Assembly (NCBI GenBank): GCA_905221605.1
Contig: CAJNDS010002826.1
Location: forward strand, 1 to 64,000
From: Symbiodinium natans
Lineage: Eukaryota > Sar > Dinophyceae > Suessiales > Symbiodiniaceae
Length of the DNA: 64,000 nt
Reading direction: 5' to 3'
Of this stretch, positions 54,701 to 64,000 are shown in pieces. The position numbers and the translations under genes are program-made. The stretch's first letter is position 1. The number at the start of each line of letters is the position of its first letter. The notes under the pieces are model-generated. The model saw only the letters and a program-made list of their open reading frames with translations. It searched no databases and had not been told where the DNA came from.

Positions 54701-54835
54701 GCTCGTTTAAAGCATGAAAAAGTCTGCAGAGGTTCGGTTGACGCAAACTTGACTTGTTCCAAATGTAAGCGTGTGTTTGACTCATGGGGAAGCCGTATTG
54801 CGCACGAAAAAGCTTGTCAGGGGGGGAAGGCTTAG
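51718..54835 (+). pseudogene. LINE ORF2 remnant: RT - RNase H - zinc fingers, endonuclease deleted (el.2)
   Basis: Starts inside the RT (VELIRFAGPDVRRATF). RT motifs PMFKNKG, NGFRPGRGIDD, FDIVRAYTRV, GLREGCPSSP and FADDTAV are intact up to 52611, where the frame closes. A frameshift near 52605 passes to the post-RT frame (VLKHLGALH, then GHVARMPADRLPKIALFGWP). A second near 53340-53395 passes to the last frame, which holds CPACQDVLDTAKGLQVHYDS (the C2H2 finger), RNase H (YTDGSG, NNVGELTAMIEAL, YDSSYA, VKGHSGDKGNDQADRLA) and the full six-finger tail to the TAG at 54833-54835. It could not make an endonuclease and needs two frame corrections to make RT plus RNase H, so it is dead or non-autonomous. 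Confidence 0.9.
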
Positions 54836-54861
54836 TTCAGGTGGGTTGTGCCTACTCGGTT

Positions 54862-54961
54862 GGCTCGGTCCCGCTTGCGGGAGACCGGGCCCCACAAGCT
54901 CCTTTGCTGCGCCCCTTCCGGCTGTGGTCCTGCTTGCAGGAGACCACAGGGTGCTTGCACC
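54862..54961 (+). promoter_or_regulatory. El.2 3' UTR with three CUUG-capped hairpins
   Basis: Hairpin 1 (54862-54891): 12 pairs, GGCTCGGT/ACCGGGCC plus CCCG/CGGG, loop CTTG, AG bulge at 54882-54883. Hairpin 2 (54922-54949): CTGTGGT/ACCACAG plus CCTG/CAGG, loop CTTG, AG bulge at 54941-54942. Hairpin 3 (54950-54961): GGTG/CACC, loop CTTG. Begins 26 bases after the stop codon. Confidence 0.88.
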
Positions 54962-55017
54962 GGCGCAGTTGGGGAGTGGTTCATGGGTGGGCGTCGTTGT
55001 GTCCTTTGGAGGGTTCT

Positions 55018-55150
55018 GGCGTTTGTCGTTTTTTTTCTTCTTTCTCGTTTTTTTTTGTTGTTGTTTGTTTCTCTCTCCTCTTCCGTGCTTTTGCTTCCTG
55101 TCTCGTTCTCGTCCTCTTCCTTCGTTTTGCTTACTTCTTGATCCTACCAG
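55018..55150 (+). repeat. T/C-rich tract at the el.2/el.3 junction
   Basis: TTTTTTTTCTTCTTTCTCG and similar C/T-rich sequence with a few G, ending TTACTTCTTGATCCTACCAG near 55150, an acceptor-like end. Confidence 0.85.
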
Positions 55151-55400
55151 TTCCACGGATATGAAGTTGGTTTGCCGCCAGATCACCAGCTTTGGTCACC
55201 TGATATTCAAATGGAGATCGGGGAGCTCTTCCAGGACTGCTTTTGGGACAGGACTACTGGGGAGCTTGCTGCTCTGCTGTGGCCTGTGCATGCTCTGTTC
55301 ACCAAAGGGTTCATGTTTTTCCGCCTTTCCGCAGGTGTTTTCCGAGCTTTCGCGCGACCCGTTTGTTAGCCTCCCGTTCGTAAAGTCCGCTCAGCGTGCA

Positions 55401-55979
55401 ATGGAGGGACGTATGGAAGCGAGACTTGCCCAGCTCGAGGACAAGGTTGCTGAGTGGGACGCCACTTTGCGGGTCAGGGTGAAGGGTTGCCAACCCTTGT
55501 TGGAAGAGGCAAGGGAGATCGAGGGGGGCTCCAAGGAATTCTGGCGCCTGAAGGAGAAAGTAGGTGATATCTTGCTTCGAGCTCTTACCGAAGAGCTAAC
55601 CAAGTGTCCGCAAGCCAGCAATGCGGTACCGGATACATGGCGAACTGAACTCACCCAGGTGTTCCGTGCTGAATTCCTTGTCGGGGTTTTCAGTGTGGGT
55701 GGGAAATTCAGCTCCTCAGAGCTGGTGGACATCAGATTCCGGCCAGGGCTCCAAGGGCTGCGTGCCAACTTCCTCGTCAAAGACTGTCTCACTCGGATCC
55801 TCAAGGAAATCCCCCAAGCGTCGTTTGGCATGTGGGTTCCCCTCTCCGCCCCCGAAACAAAGCGCAGGCGAAAGCGCGCGGCTAGCAACCCAGCCCCTGC
55901 GGAGAAAGACAGGGTGTCTCGGGCCCGTCGGGGTAATGGGGGTGGTGGTGGGGAGGGTGCCAGGCCAGCTCGTCGCTAG
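55401..55979 (+). CDS. LINE ORF1 (el.3)
   Basis: ATG at 55401, TAG at 55977-55979, about 192 codons. Parallel to el.2 ORF1 throughout: coiled-coil start (MEARLAQLEDKVAEWDATLR), KEFWRLKEKVGDILLRAL, an FSVGG core, VDIRFRPGLQGLRANFLVKD, WVPLSAPETKRRRKRA, then a Gly/Arg-rich tail (GNGGGGGEGARPARR). The shared WVPLS(A/Q)xE(T/M)KRKRK boundary marks the end of the folded part. The frame is open upstream of this ATG into the end of el.2, but that extension has no homology. Intact. The stop precedes a 554-bp spacer to the linker. Confidence 0.82.
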   Translation: MEGRMEARLAQLEDKVAEWDATLRVRVKGCQPLLEEAREIEGGSKEFWRLKEKVGDILLRALTEELTKCPQASNAVPDTWRTELTQVFRAEFLVGVFSVGGKFSSSELVDIRFRPGLQGLRANFLVKDCLTRILKEIPQASFGMWVPLSAPETKRRRKRAASNPAPAEKDRVSRARRGNGGGGGEGARPARR

Positions 55980-56215
55980 TTTCTAGTCTGTCTTCGTTTC
56001 CCTCGTTCGCGGCCGATGCGTGGCGTTCCTACTCACTGTTTGGGTTTGCTATGGATTGCCGATGTGGGATGGGCAAGAATCCATCGCTATCGGCCGTAAA
56101 TGAGGGTTTTTTCTATGGGCTCTAGATTGCGATCCCTGGGATCAGACCACAGCCTGCCAGCTCGGGTTAGCTTTTTTTGAAATCCGCTCAAGATTCTGGT
56201 TACCGCGCTTGTGAC

Positions 56216-56465
<250 letters not shown>

Positions 56466-56533
56466 GCGGTCTTGTGTGTTGGTGGAGTGCATGTTTGGTG
56501 GGTCAAGTCATCTGCGTCTGCTGGGGGGACGCT

Positions 56534-56581
56534 GGGGGTCTTTTCTGGCCGTAACCCCAGGACGACGACGACGACTAAGCC
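56534..56581 (+). other. Conserved inter-ORF linker (el.3 copy)
   Basis: GGGGGTCTTTTCTGGCCGTA, then ACCCCAGGACGACGACGACGACTAAGCC; 132 bp upstream of the ORF2 ATG at 56713. It differs from the el.2 copy at only a few bases and single-base indels. Confidence 0.8.
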
Positions 56582-56712
56582 TCTCCGAACCACGTCGCAA
56601 GCCTCCACGACATGGTGTTCAGGTGCGTGGGAAAGGTGGGTGTCAAGGCGGTTCGGGGTAAACCCTGTTGTTTGTTGATGTGTTAGCGGTGGTGGATTTT
56701 GGGGGCCAAGCC

Positions 56713-59700
56713 ATGCTCTCTCAAGAGAGTGCACAGCAGATAGCTGTTCCGGTTTCCTTGCTGTCTGTGCGGCAGCGACACTCTTCGGCTGATGTTTCGC
56801 TTTCTAGGGAACGTTGGGGCCCCAGGCCTCCCTCCCATGTTCTTTTTCCGGAGATACTCCCTGTGCCTGACCGCCACGGGGATATGCACGATGCTCATAA
56901 TTTTCCGGTTGGTCCTCAGATGTCGGGCATGCCCACCCTGCACCAACCTCCCACTCCGGTATTGGGCTTTTTTCAATTAGGGGCCTCATTTCCCTTTCTC
57001 TCCTCTTCCTCTCTTCCCCCTCTCTCTTCTTCTTTCTCCCCTCGCTCGCGTTCTCGTTCTCCTCGTGTTCGATCTCAGACATATCCGGCGCCTGAGATAG
57101 GGCTTTCCAGTGAAATATCGTCGTGCTCTGCGGTTCCACCCGAAGTCCCTTGCCCAGTTGAGGTGCACAAGTCCCGTTTGTTTTCCTCCTTGGGGTCTTG
57201 GATTAGTGCCAAGGGAGGGAGAAAACGCTTTGTAAGGTGGTTGATGGGGGAGTGTGACCAGTACTTGGCAGAAGACTGGAGAGAGCTAGATCCGGATTCA
57301 GTTTGGACGCGCCTTAACAGTCTTGGCAATGCCTGCAGTTTGGATTGGGGCTCTCAAACCACGTTGCTGTTGGAAGCTAACCTCGATAGGGCGGATACCG
57401 TCCTGGAAGAATTGTACGGAATTATGAGTGAGGCCCAATCATTGCTTTGCTCAGAAGTTTCTTCAGTGGGAGTTACCAGGGGTAAACGTTCTTGCCCTTC
57501 TGTTGTCGAAGGGTCGTTCAATGTTGGTAGCACCAGATGCCAGCGCAGGAATATAGCTAAGAAGGCGGCCCGTCTTCTCAAGCGCCGGAAGCGCGCCAAA
57601 CAAAAGCGTCGTTTGGCTTGTTTTCGTACGTCAGGCCCGGTTCGTCATTGTAAGAAAGGTAAGGTGGTTATTGGTACTTGGAACACGCGGGGTTTGGGAG
57701 CCCCGACCGGCAAGGACCCTGAAGGTAAAATACGTGCGTTGTTTTCACTCATGCTGGAGCGCAAATGGAATGCAGCCCTGCTCACCGATGTTCGTTTCAA
57801 TCGTGAGGGGGTCTCTCAGGTGACGGTTAAGGGTGCTAACTGGTTAATTGTTCACTATGGGAAAGTGGCTGTTGCATTGGATGAATGGTTGGCATGCAGG
57901 TGGAGACGGGGAGGCGCGGTGCTCACCCGTGTTAAGGGATGGCCTGATGGGGAACGTTGTTTCGGCCTTCGTATTTCGGGAGAGGGTTGGAGGCCGGGTT
58001 TGCTGTTAGCGCCAGTTTACGCTCCAGTATCCAGCAGGACGCCTCTGGAACAACGGGACAAGTTCCGGGATCGGGTGAGTGCTGTTATTGATGCGGCCAC
58101 TTATAATTGCCGCTTAATTTTGGGAGGGGACTTTAACGGAGAGGTTGGTGCAACAAAGGATACCGGAGGCATGTGATGGGTCCCTATGGTGATTCTAGGC
58201 GTACCTTGGGTGTCCTGCGTTTTTGTGAACAAGAAGGTCTCGTCGTGGCAGATACTTATACCAATCAGCGTCATAAGGCCACCTGGTATCACTTCAAGCA
58301 TGGCTCGGCGCACAAACTGGATCATTTTTTGGTTGCCTCTTCCGTTCGTCGTTGGGTAAAGTCTGTCTTCACACTTAAGTTTTCGGCTCGTCAACCGAAT
58401 GCCTCTCGTAAAGTTCAAGGCCGCCCTCTTCACTTATCTGGTGCTCCCTGGTTAGCTCATACTGACCATGATCCGGTCGAGCTTACTTTTGTCATGGGTC
58501 GTGATTGGAAGAGTGAATCTGAGGCGCGGCAAGCGCAGGAGAGTAAACCTGATGTTCTGCGTTTTCTGGGTTGTTCTACAGAAGCGGTGGCGTTGAGACA
58601 GGCTTACGCGGAAGCAGTTACGTCTGAACTGAACTCTATTGAGGGCCAATTTTTGAGTTGGGATGTGGTTGCACCGTTGCTCAAGCGTGTTGCTTTTCGC
58701 AGTGTGGGATCTACCCCCAGCAGAGATCGTCGTCCTTGGTTTCGTGGCAAGGAAAAGGAGCTCCGCTCTCTAGAGGCACAGGTACACAAGGCTGAGCTGC
58801 GTTGGAGAACGGCTAGGAGTCGTAACATGCCAGATGCAGGGGTTCTGCTTCAACGCCGCAGGGCTGTATCAGCTGCGTTAAGGGCGGCTAAAAGAAGGTG
58901 GGAAGCTTGCTGGTGGGATGATTTGGCCAGTAAGGCTAATGATGCAGATGCTTCAGGTGACTCCTTTTGGCAAATCTGTCGCCAACTTGGTTTTAGGGAG
59001 TCTTTGGGAAGGCATACTGGTTGCAAAGCAACGGTGGCGGATGTCTCGAGTGAACGAGAAGCTTGGAAACAGTTTCTCTCGAACATTTAGGCAGGGGAAG
59101 GTAAAGTGGCTGAGTCCGTTTGGCAGTTTGTCCCAATGGCTGAGGTAGTAGCTCGGGAATTGCAAGGACCTCCTTCTTGGTCGGAATTTGACTCCGCACT
59201 TAGGGCTATGAAATTTGGTAGGCGTGGTGGTATGGATGACGTTTGTGTGGAACTGGTCCGTTTTGGAGGTGCTACCTTACACGTTACGGTCTTTAACATA
59301 GTGTTGGATATGTGGTTGTCCGCGGGAGAGGCGGCTGCCGGAAATGAAGCGGCAGACTGGTCAGAACAGGTCACCACAGGAATTTGTATCCCGATGTTTA
59401 AAAACAAAGGTGACCGCGGTGATAAAGCCAATTATAGAAATTTGGTTATGCTGTCTGTGGCGGCTAAGTTCGTTGCCAAGATAGCCGCCACTCGGCTTAG
59501 CCGATGGGCATCTAATTTTCTTTCTGAGGAACAAAATGGCTTTAGACCGGGCCGGGGTATTGATGACATACATCAACTCACCCGTCGCGTGCTGGAAGAA
59601 ATGTCGGTGGCTGCGTCTGAGGGGAGCCATGTAGCCAGAATCGGTCTCACACGCTTCGACATCGTGCGAGCGTACACACGTGTTTGCCGTATAGCCTTGT

Positions 59701-62359
59701 GGGAAGTCTTGCTGAGAATGGGAGTGCCAGAGGATTTCCTGGCAGTATTGAAAGCGTTACATGACCACACCCGTTTCATGGTTTTTGCCCATAATGGTTA
59801 CTCTGATGCTTGGTTCACGGAGCGCGGCCTTCGGGAAGGCTGCCCCTCTTCCCCCATCCTCTTCAGTATCTTTCACCATTGCGTACTCCTCACTTTTCGT
59901 GCTAGGCGTCTTGTCCGGGCACGTGAATTGGGCTGTGCCCCAGGGTTGGCTTGGGCTTATAAGGTTGATGGTCGCATCGCTCGGCCTGGGAAAGCCAAGC
60001 GCTCCTCCCGGGGCGTTGTCCAGGTGGTTTTGGGTGAGTATGCGGATGACACGGCGCTCCTTGGACATCTAAATGAACTGAAATTTGCTGAACATATTTT
60101 TACACAAACGCTCGCTGACTGGGAGCAGAGTGAACACGTAGGCAAGAGGGAAAAATTGGTAGTGGCGGCTGGGGGCAGGGCTGGGATGGAGGTTCTTCAT
60201 CAATATGAACGGCGGTTGCTCAAACATTTGGGCGCCACCTTGTCGGACAATGCCGCTCAATGGGCTGAAACAAACCGTCGGGTACAGGCAGGTTTTTTCG
60301 CTGTTAAACGGGTGGCAAAGTTGTGGTCATTAGGCACACACCGCGGTCGTGGGTCCGGCAGGGGCCTCTCCATCACAAGAAAGTTGAAAATTGTGCGAGC
60401 GGTCCTGGAAGGTACTCTTCTGGCATGTGGGAAGTCAAGGGTTTGGAACTTGGCCCAGGAGAGAAAAGCCAATCAAGTTCTCTCTAGGGGTGTCCGCCGA
60501 TGTCTTGGCCTAGATATATTTAATATGAGTGAACGTCGCTATAACGATGAGGCATTAAGAAAAATGGTCTGCTGGGATTCCTTCTCCAATCTGATCCATA
60601 GGCAGGTCCTCAAATGGGTCGGTCATGTGGCTCGTATGCCGGCGTCAAGGGCGCCAAAGGTTGCTTTGTTCGGATGGCCCTTGGGCCTGGAAGCTCACCG
60701 CTCCGCCAGGTATACATTCCCGCAGTGGGTGGCTTGGTTGTTTCAAAAATATGGCATTTCCGAGCTAGACTGGTTCCGATTGGCGCAAAAGCCTACAGGT
60801 AACTGGCTAAAAATTATAGACCAAGTCCTTCCACGTGCGCGGCCCGCCCGTTCGTACCAGGCGCGGCTCAACTCTTGGAAGGTCGGGGATGCAGCCATTC
60901 TCCCACCAACTTTGGCGAGTGAAGAGCGCAGCTCAGTTGCTGCTCCTACTCTCCCCTTACAATGCCCGGCGTGCAGCCACGTTGCCAAAACCGCCAGAGA
61001 ACTTCAGGTCCATTATGATGGCCAACACGCGGTTTTTGATGAATTCCTTCTCACTGTCAGCACACGTCGATGTCCTCTATGCTCACAGGTGTTTGTTTAC
61101 TCTTCGGACGCCAAAACTCATCAGTGTCCAAGTAAAATTCACACACTTGATGATTTGTCAAAAGCTGGTAGTGCGACCAGGTCGTGGACCCGTCCTCACT
61201 TTGACATGGAAAATCTGACAGGATGGGTCCTCTATGTTGACGGCTCTGGATGTCATGATTCAATAGTTTCTGCTGGTTGGGGGGTTGCAATATGGTCTCT
61301 CAACTCGGACAACTGGGCACCGGAGTGCGAGTTGTTTGGGCCTGAAGTCCTGGGATAAAAGATGGTTGGGAGCGGTCAGACCTACTAATAATGTTGGGGA
61401 ACTTACGTCCATGGGTGAGGCCCTCCTTTGGCTTCAAGATGACCACGGGTATTTATTATGATTCTCAGTGTGCGCATCATGCCATCACGAGTACCACTCA
61501 ACCAGACGCAAATGAAGTCCTTATCGGCAACGTAAGGGAAATTCTGTCCAAAGTCAGGGTCATGCGGGCAATCGATTTCATACATGTTAAAGCTCACACA
61601 GGTGTTGCCGGTAATGAATTCGCAGACCAGTTGGCGGATCAAGGGGCCAGAGGTCTTCAGACCACTATGTCTCGGCGTTGGTTGACCCCTTGTGACACCC
61701 CTGAAGAAGCCCCGGCAATAATGTCGGATCATTGTTGGCGTTGTGGTAAAGTATATACGGGGTCATCTCACGCCCGCTCCCTTGCGGGACACGAGGCATA
61801 TTGTAAAGTGCCTGGAGCACCCCCTCCCTTCATTCGGTGCAGACACGGATGTGGTAAGCAATTTGCGTGGAAGTTCGCGGAAGGTAAGCGTAAACAGCCA
61901 CATCATGCTCGAGAATCTCGCAACACTCATGAACGCATTTGCAGGGGCAGTGATGAACTCACGCGTACATGCCCTTTCTGTCATACAATTTTCCCTCCCT
62001 CCATTACTGATGCTACTCTCTTAAAGCACCGCAAAGAATGTGATCAAAGGCCAAATGACGCAGTTAACGAATGTCCCTCCTGGCAGTGTAGCATTTGCTC
62101 GTGTAAATTCACGTCGGGTGACAAGATTTCGCACGAGGAAAGTTGTCGGGGTAGCGCGTTGTTAAACAAAACCTGCAGGTTGTGTTCTGCCATTTTGCAA
62201 ACGTCCTCCGCCAGAGAAACGCACGAGGAATTTTGTCGTGGTTCTGAGGAGGCAAATCTTAAATGTCTTCATTGTTCTCGCCCCTTCTCCACCATAGGCA
62301 GTCGTACAGCTCATGAAAAGGCGTGCTCCTCCAGACCGTCTATCCTGCGTCCGGTTTAG
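56713..62359 (+). pseudogene. LINE ORF2, full length but broken (el.3)
   Basis: Starts ATG (MLSQESAQQIAVPV) inside a small hairpin. Order: Ser/Pro-rich N-terminal spacer, basic region, endonuclease (GTWNTRGLG, VYAPV, GGDFNGEVG); a one-base shift near 58165; the rest of the endonuclease (KATWYHFKHGSAHKLDHFLV, TDHDPVEL); an in-frame TAG at 59088-59090 where el.1 has Gln; then RT (PMFKNKG, NGFRPGRGIDD, FDIVRAYTRV, GLREGCPSSP, YADDTALL), post-RT domain, fingers and the first RNase H motif (YVDGSG). A shift near 61349 and another with a small deletion near 61445 interrupt RNase H; the last frame holds YYDSQCAHHA, VKAHTGVAGNEFADQLA and the six C2HC fingers to the TAG at 62357. Two codons before YADD are deleted relative to el.1. 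Clearly inactive as a single polyprotein. Confidence 0.9.
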
Positions 62360-62365
62360 GTGGAA

Positions 62366-62470
62366 CGGTCCCGCTTGTCGGGAGACCGGTCTGCCGCTTA
62401 GTGCGGTTAACGTGAGTCCCCTTTCGGGGCTGTGGACCTGCTTGCAGGTAACCACTGGGTGCTTGTCACC
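62366..62470 (+). promoter_or_regulatory. El.3 3' UTR with three CUUG(U)-capped hairpins
   Basis: Hairpin 1 (62366-62388): CGGT/ACCG plus CCCG/CGGG, loop CTTGT, AG bulge at 62383-62384. Hairpin 2 (62432-62455): GTGG/CCAC plus ACCTG/CAGGT, loop CTTG, bulge AA at 62450-62451. Hairpin 3 (62458-62470): GGTG/CACC, loop CTTGT. Begins 7 bases after the stop. Confidence 0.85.
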
Positions 62471-62599
62471 GACTCCGTGCCGCCCGTTGCCGTTATCTTT
62501 GGGATGGTCCCCAGTCCTTTTGTTTGGTCTGTCCGTTTCTGTTCGTTCGCCGTGGGGGGTCCCGTGGGGTCGGGCCGTCCGCTCGTTTTCTGGCCATTT

Positions 62600-62775
62600 T
62601 CGTTTCTTTTCCCTCTCGTCCTTTTTTTTTTGGTGTTTGTTTCTCTTTCTCTTTCTCTTTCTCTTTCTCTTTCTCTTTCTCTTTCTCTTTCTCTTTTTCT
62701 TTCTCTTTCTCTTTCTCTTTCTCTTTCTCTTTCTCTTTCTCTTTCTCTTTCTCTTTCTCTTTCTCTTTCTCTGTT

Positions 62776-62814
<39 letters not shown>

Positions 62815-62850
62815 TTTTTCCCTTCCTTCTCCTTTGCAATTGTCACAAGC
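62600..62850 (+). repeat. (CTTTCT)n/(CT)n polypyrimidine tract at the el.3/el.4 junction
   Basis: T/C-rich from about 62605, CTTTCT hexamers at about 62640-62770, (CT)n at 62770-62811, then T/C-rich to GCAATTGTCACAAGCAG near 62852. Confidence 0.95.
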
Positions 62851-63213
62851 AGAGTGCGATTTCGACCACTTATTGGGGAGTTTCTGCTTATCTTGGTACG
62901 TTCCTATTTGCCCTGTTCCGGGTTGTTCTTGCTTTCTTTGTCCCTGGTTCTTGGCAGGCTGAGCTCTACGCTACGTGCTATCCACGTGACACTGCTCTTG
63001 GAATGGAGGACGTCGGGGTTTCAGGACGAGCCGGTTTTGGTCGCTTGTTGTTTTTTTTGGTTTTTTTGTTTTGTTTGTTCTTCTTTTTTTTTCTTTTGTT
63101 GTAATTTTGTGATGGCCCTTTTTCCCCCGGACGCGATGCTGATGCTCATGAAGCCATTTTGCTCCTCTTTCGCGCCCTGCAATCCCTGCCAACCCCTCAT
63201 TACGAGCTTACCC

Positions 63214-63500
63214 ATGTCGCTGGAAGCCCGCGTCGCCAAGCTTGAGGACGGCCTCTCAGACTGGTCGGCAACCACCCGCGCCAGATGGGAGGGGATGAAG
63301 GCTTTGGATGAACGGATGCAGGCATTGGTGAAAACCAAGACAGGCCTTTGGCAGGTGAAGGACGAACTCTTCAACCTGGTTATGGTGGACTTGGATCCGC
63401 TCTTGTCGCACGTCCCTGACCCCAACCACCAGATGCAGTTACGTGCCGAGCTCAGGGAGGTTCTATCCGCCCGCGAGGACATCGTAGGGGTCTTCCCGGT
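63214..63500 (+). pseudogene. LINE ORF1, truncated (el.4)
   Basis: ATG at 63214; starts MSLEARVAKLEDGLSDWSAT and keeps the coiled-coil half (TGLWQVKDELFNLVMVDLDP, LREVLSAREDIVGVF). Homology stops at the FxVGG core position, about residue 95, where the frame runs into C/T-rich sequence. The middle domain and basic tail are lost. It is closest to the relic at 22.3 kb, suggesting an ORF1 subfamily distinct from el.2 and el.3. Confidence 0.75.
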
Positions 63501-63514
63501 GCAACAGCTCTTGC

Positions 63515-63585
63515 CTCTTGCGCTCTTTCCTTTTTTTTTTCTTCTTCTTTTTTCTTTTCCTTTTCTTTTTCTTTTTTTCTTTTTG
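63515..63585 (+). repeat. T-rich polypyrimidine tract inside el.4
   Basis: CTTTCCTTTTTTTTTCTTC and similar C/T-only sequence separating truncated ORF1 from the ORF2 fragment, the place held by the inter-ORF tract in el.3. Confidence 0.85.
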
Positions 63586-64000
63586 TGCGATGAACGGTTG
63601 GCCCTAGAAGCAGGCTTGGCCGATACCACTTGGAGTATCACCTCTTGCCGACTTCTCCTCTCTGCTCCGCCGTAGCGTTCTTTTGTGGCTTGGGCACGTT
63701 GCCCGCGTGGACTGTGCTCGTCTCCCCAACATGGCGTTATTTGGATGGCCTGATGGTCTGGAGCATCACCGTTCTTGTCGCTTCACGTATCCGATGTGGG
63801 CCCAGTGGCTGTTGCGAAAACATGGCATCTCCGTCATGGATTGGTTCAGGTTGGCCCTTAAGGCTCTACCAAGGGCGCGTCTGTCTGCAGCTCGGACACG
63901 GGCAGTCGACCAGTGGCGGCCGGGTCTTCCGGTAGCGCCCCCGACCACCAACTCCACGAGCTCCCGCTCTGCGCCTGCCGTTCTGCCTGTCCTTTCACGG
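63586..64000 (+). pseudogene. LINE ORF2 fragment, post-RT domain (el.4)
   Basis: Begins DERL at the position of SDERLRHMVQW in el.2; after a short frame-disturbed piece the homologous frame runs from 63650: DFSSLLRRSVLLWLGHVARV, LPNMALFGWPDGLEHHRS, TYPMWAQWLLRKHGISVMDW. Compared with el.1, some twelve codons (QKPTRNWFKIVD) are deleted near 63858. Still open at the window end, where a finger and RNase H would be expected next. Confidence 0.8.

Larger units (their letters stand above)
49963..55150 (+). mobile_element. LINE element el.2 (internal deletion derivative)
   Basis: Order: about 550 bp leader with (CT)n, ORF1 (50512-51114), polypyrimidine spacer, linker (51670-51717), ORF2 remnant (51718-54835), hairpin 3' UTR and C/T-rich tail. 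The linker joins directly to the VELIRF codons inside the reverse transcriptase; the intervening part, about 2.66 kb in el.3 (56582 to about 59243), is missing. That removes the ORF2 N-terminus and the whole endonuclease. Confidence 0.85.
62853..64000 (+). mobile_element. LINE element el.4 (internal deletion derivative, cut by window end)
   Basis: Leader with a T-rich tract (63045-63106), 5' half of ORF1, a short polypyrimidine tract, then the post-RT part of ORF2 running off the right edge. Everything from mid-ORF1 to the end of the RT is missing. Confidence 0.8.

Overview
The window looks like nuclear DNA of a dinoflagellate, most likely Symbiodiniaceae or a close relative. Three things support this. 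(1) An exon-sized piece of a chlorophyll a/c-binding light-harvesting protein sits at 42.45-42.60 kb. (2) A metallophosphoesterase gene can be spliced in phase only if GA-AG and GC-AG introns are allowed beside GT-AG ones, a known dinoflagellate trait. (3) The DNA is gene-poor, intron-rich and full of decayed non-LTR retrotransposons and simple repeats. No rRNA, tRNA or CRISPR array was recognised.

Layout. 0-6.4 kb: a (TG)n edge, a Lys/Ser/Arg-rich ORF with a decayed continuation, and weak hypothetical ORFs on both strands. 6.8-10.0 kb: a block of tandem repeats (42-bp, about 61-bp, 14-bp, then GTC/GTCGTG units) with a 67-bp inverted repeat and a 0.9-kb-spaced direct repeat. 10-15 kb: no gene I can defend. 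15.2-20.8 kb: a multi-exon metallophosphoesterase (purple-acid-phosphatase-like) gene on the + strand. 21.2-32.1 kb: small phase-0 exons of a coiled-coil or charged protein, with a dead LINE ORF1 (22.3 kb), an AT-rich island and a (CAG)43 tract between them. 32.6-33.7 kb: a reverse transcriptase relic of a second LINE family. 33.9-34.8 kb: about 1 kb of GGGA-type purine repeat. 35-42 kb: degenerate, apparently non-coding sequence with short repeats. 42.3-43.4 kb: the light-harvesting exon in a chimeric context and an antisense ORF.

43.6-64.0 kb is the most striking region. It is a head-to-tail array of four diverged copies (el.1-el.4) of one LINE family, all on the + strand. The family plan is: ORF1 (coiled coil plus basic tail); a polypyrimidine-containing spacer with a conserved linker; ORF2 (apurinic-type endonuclease, reverse transcriptase, C2H2 finger, RNase H, then six C2HC fingers joined by CRGS linkers); and a 3' UTR with three hairpins capped by CUYG loops whose stems covary between copies. 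Each junction between copies lies in a C/T-only microsatellite or tract. El.1 has an uninterrupted ORF2 of about 1.8 k codons. El.3 is near full length but broken by frameshifts and a stop. El.2 and el.4 are internal-deletion derivatives.

ORF1 and ORF2 would act together as the retrotransposition particle, and the 3' hairpins are the obvious candidate template signal. The phosphoesterase, coiled-coil and light-harvesting pieces are host-type genes or fragments between mobile DNA. Exon borders were read by eye; no alignment or database search was run.
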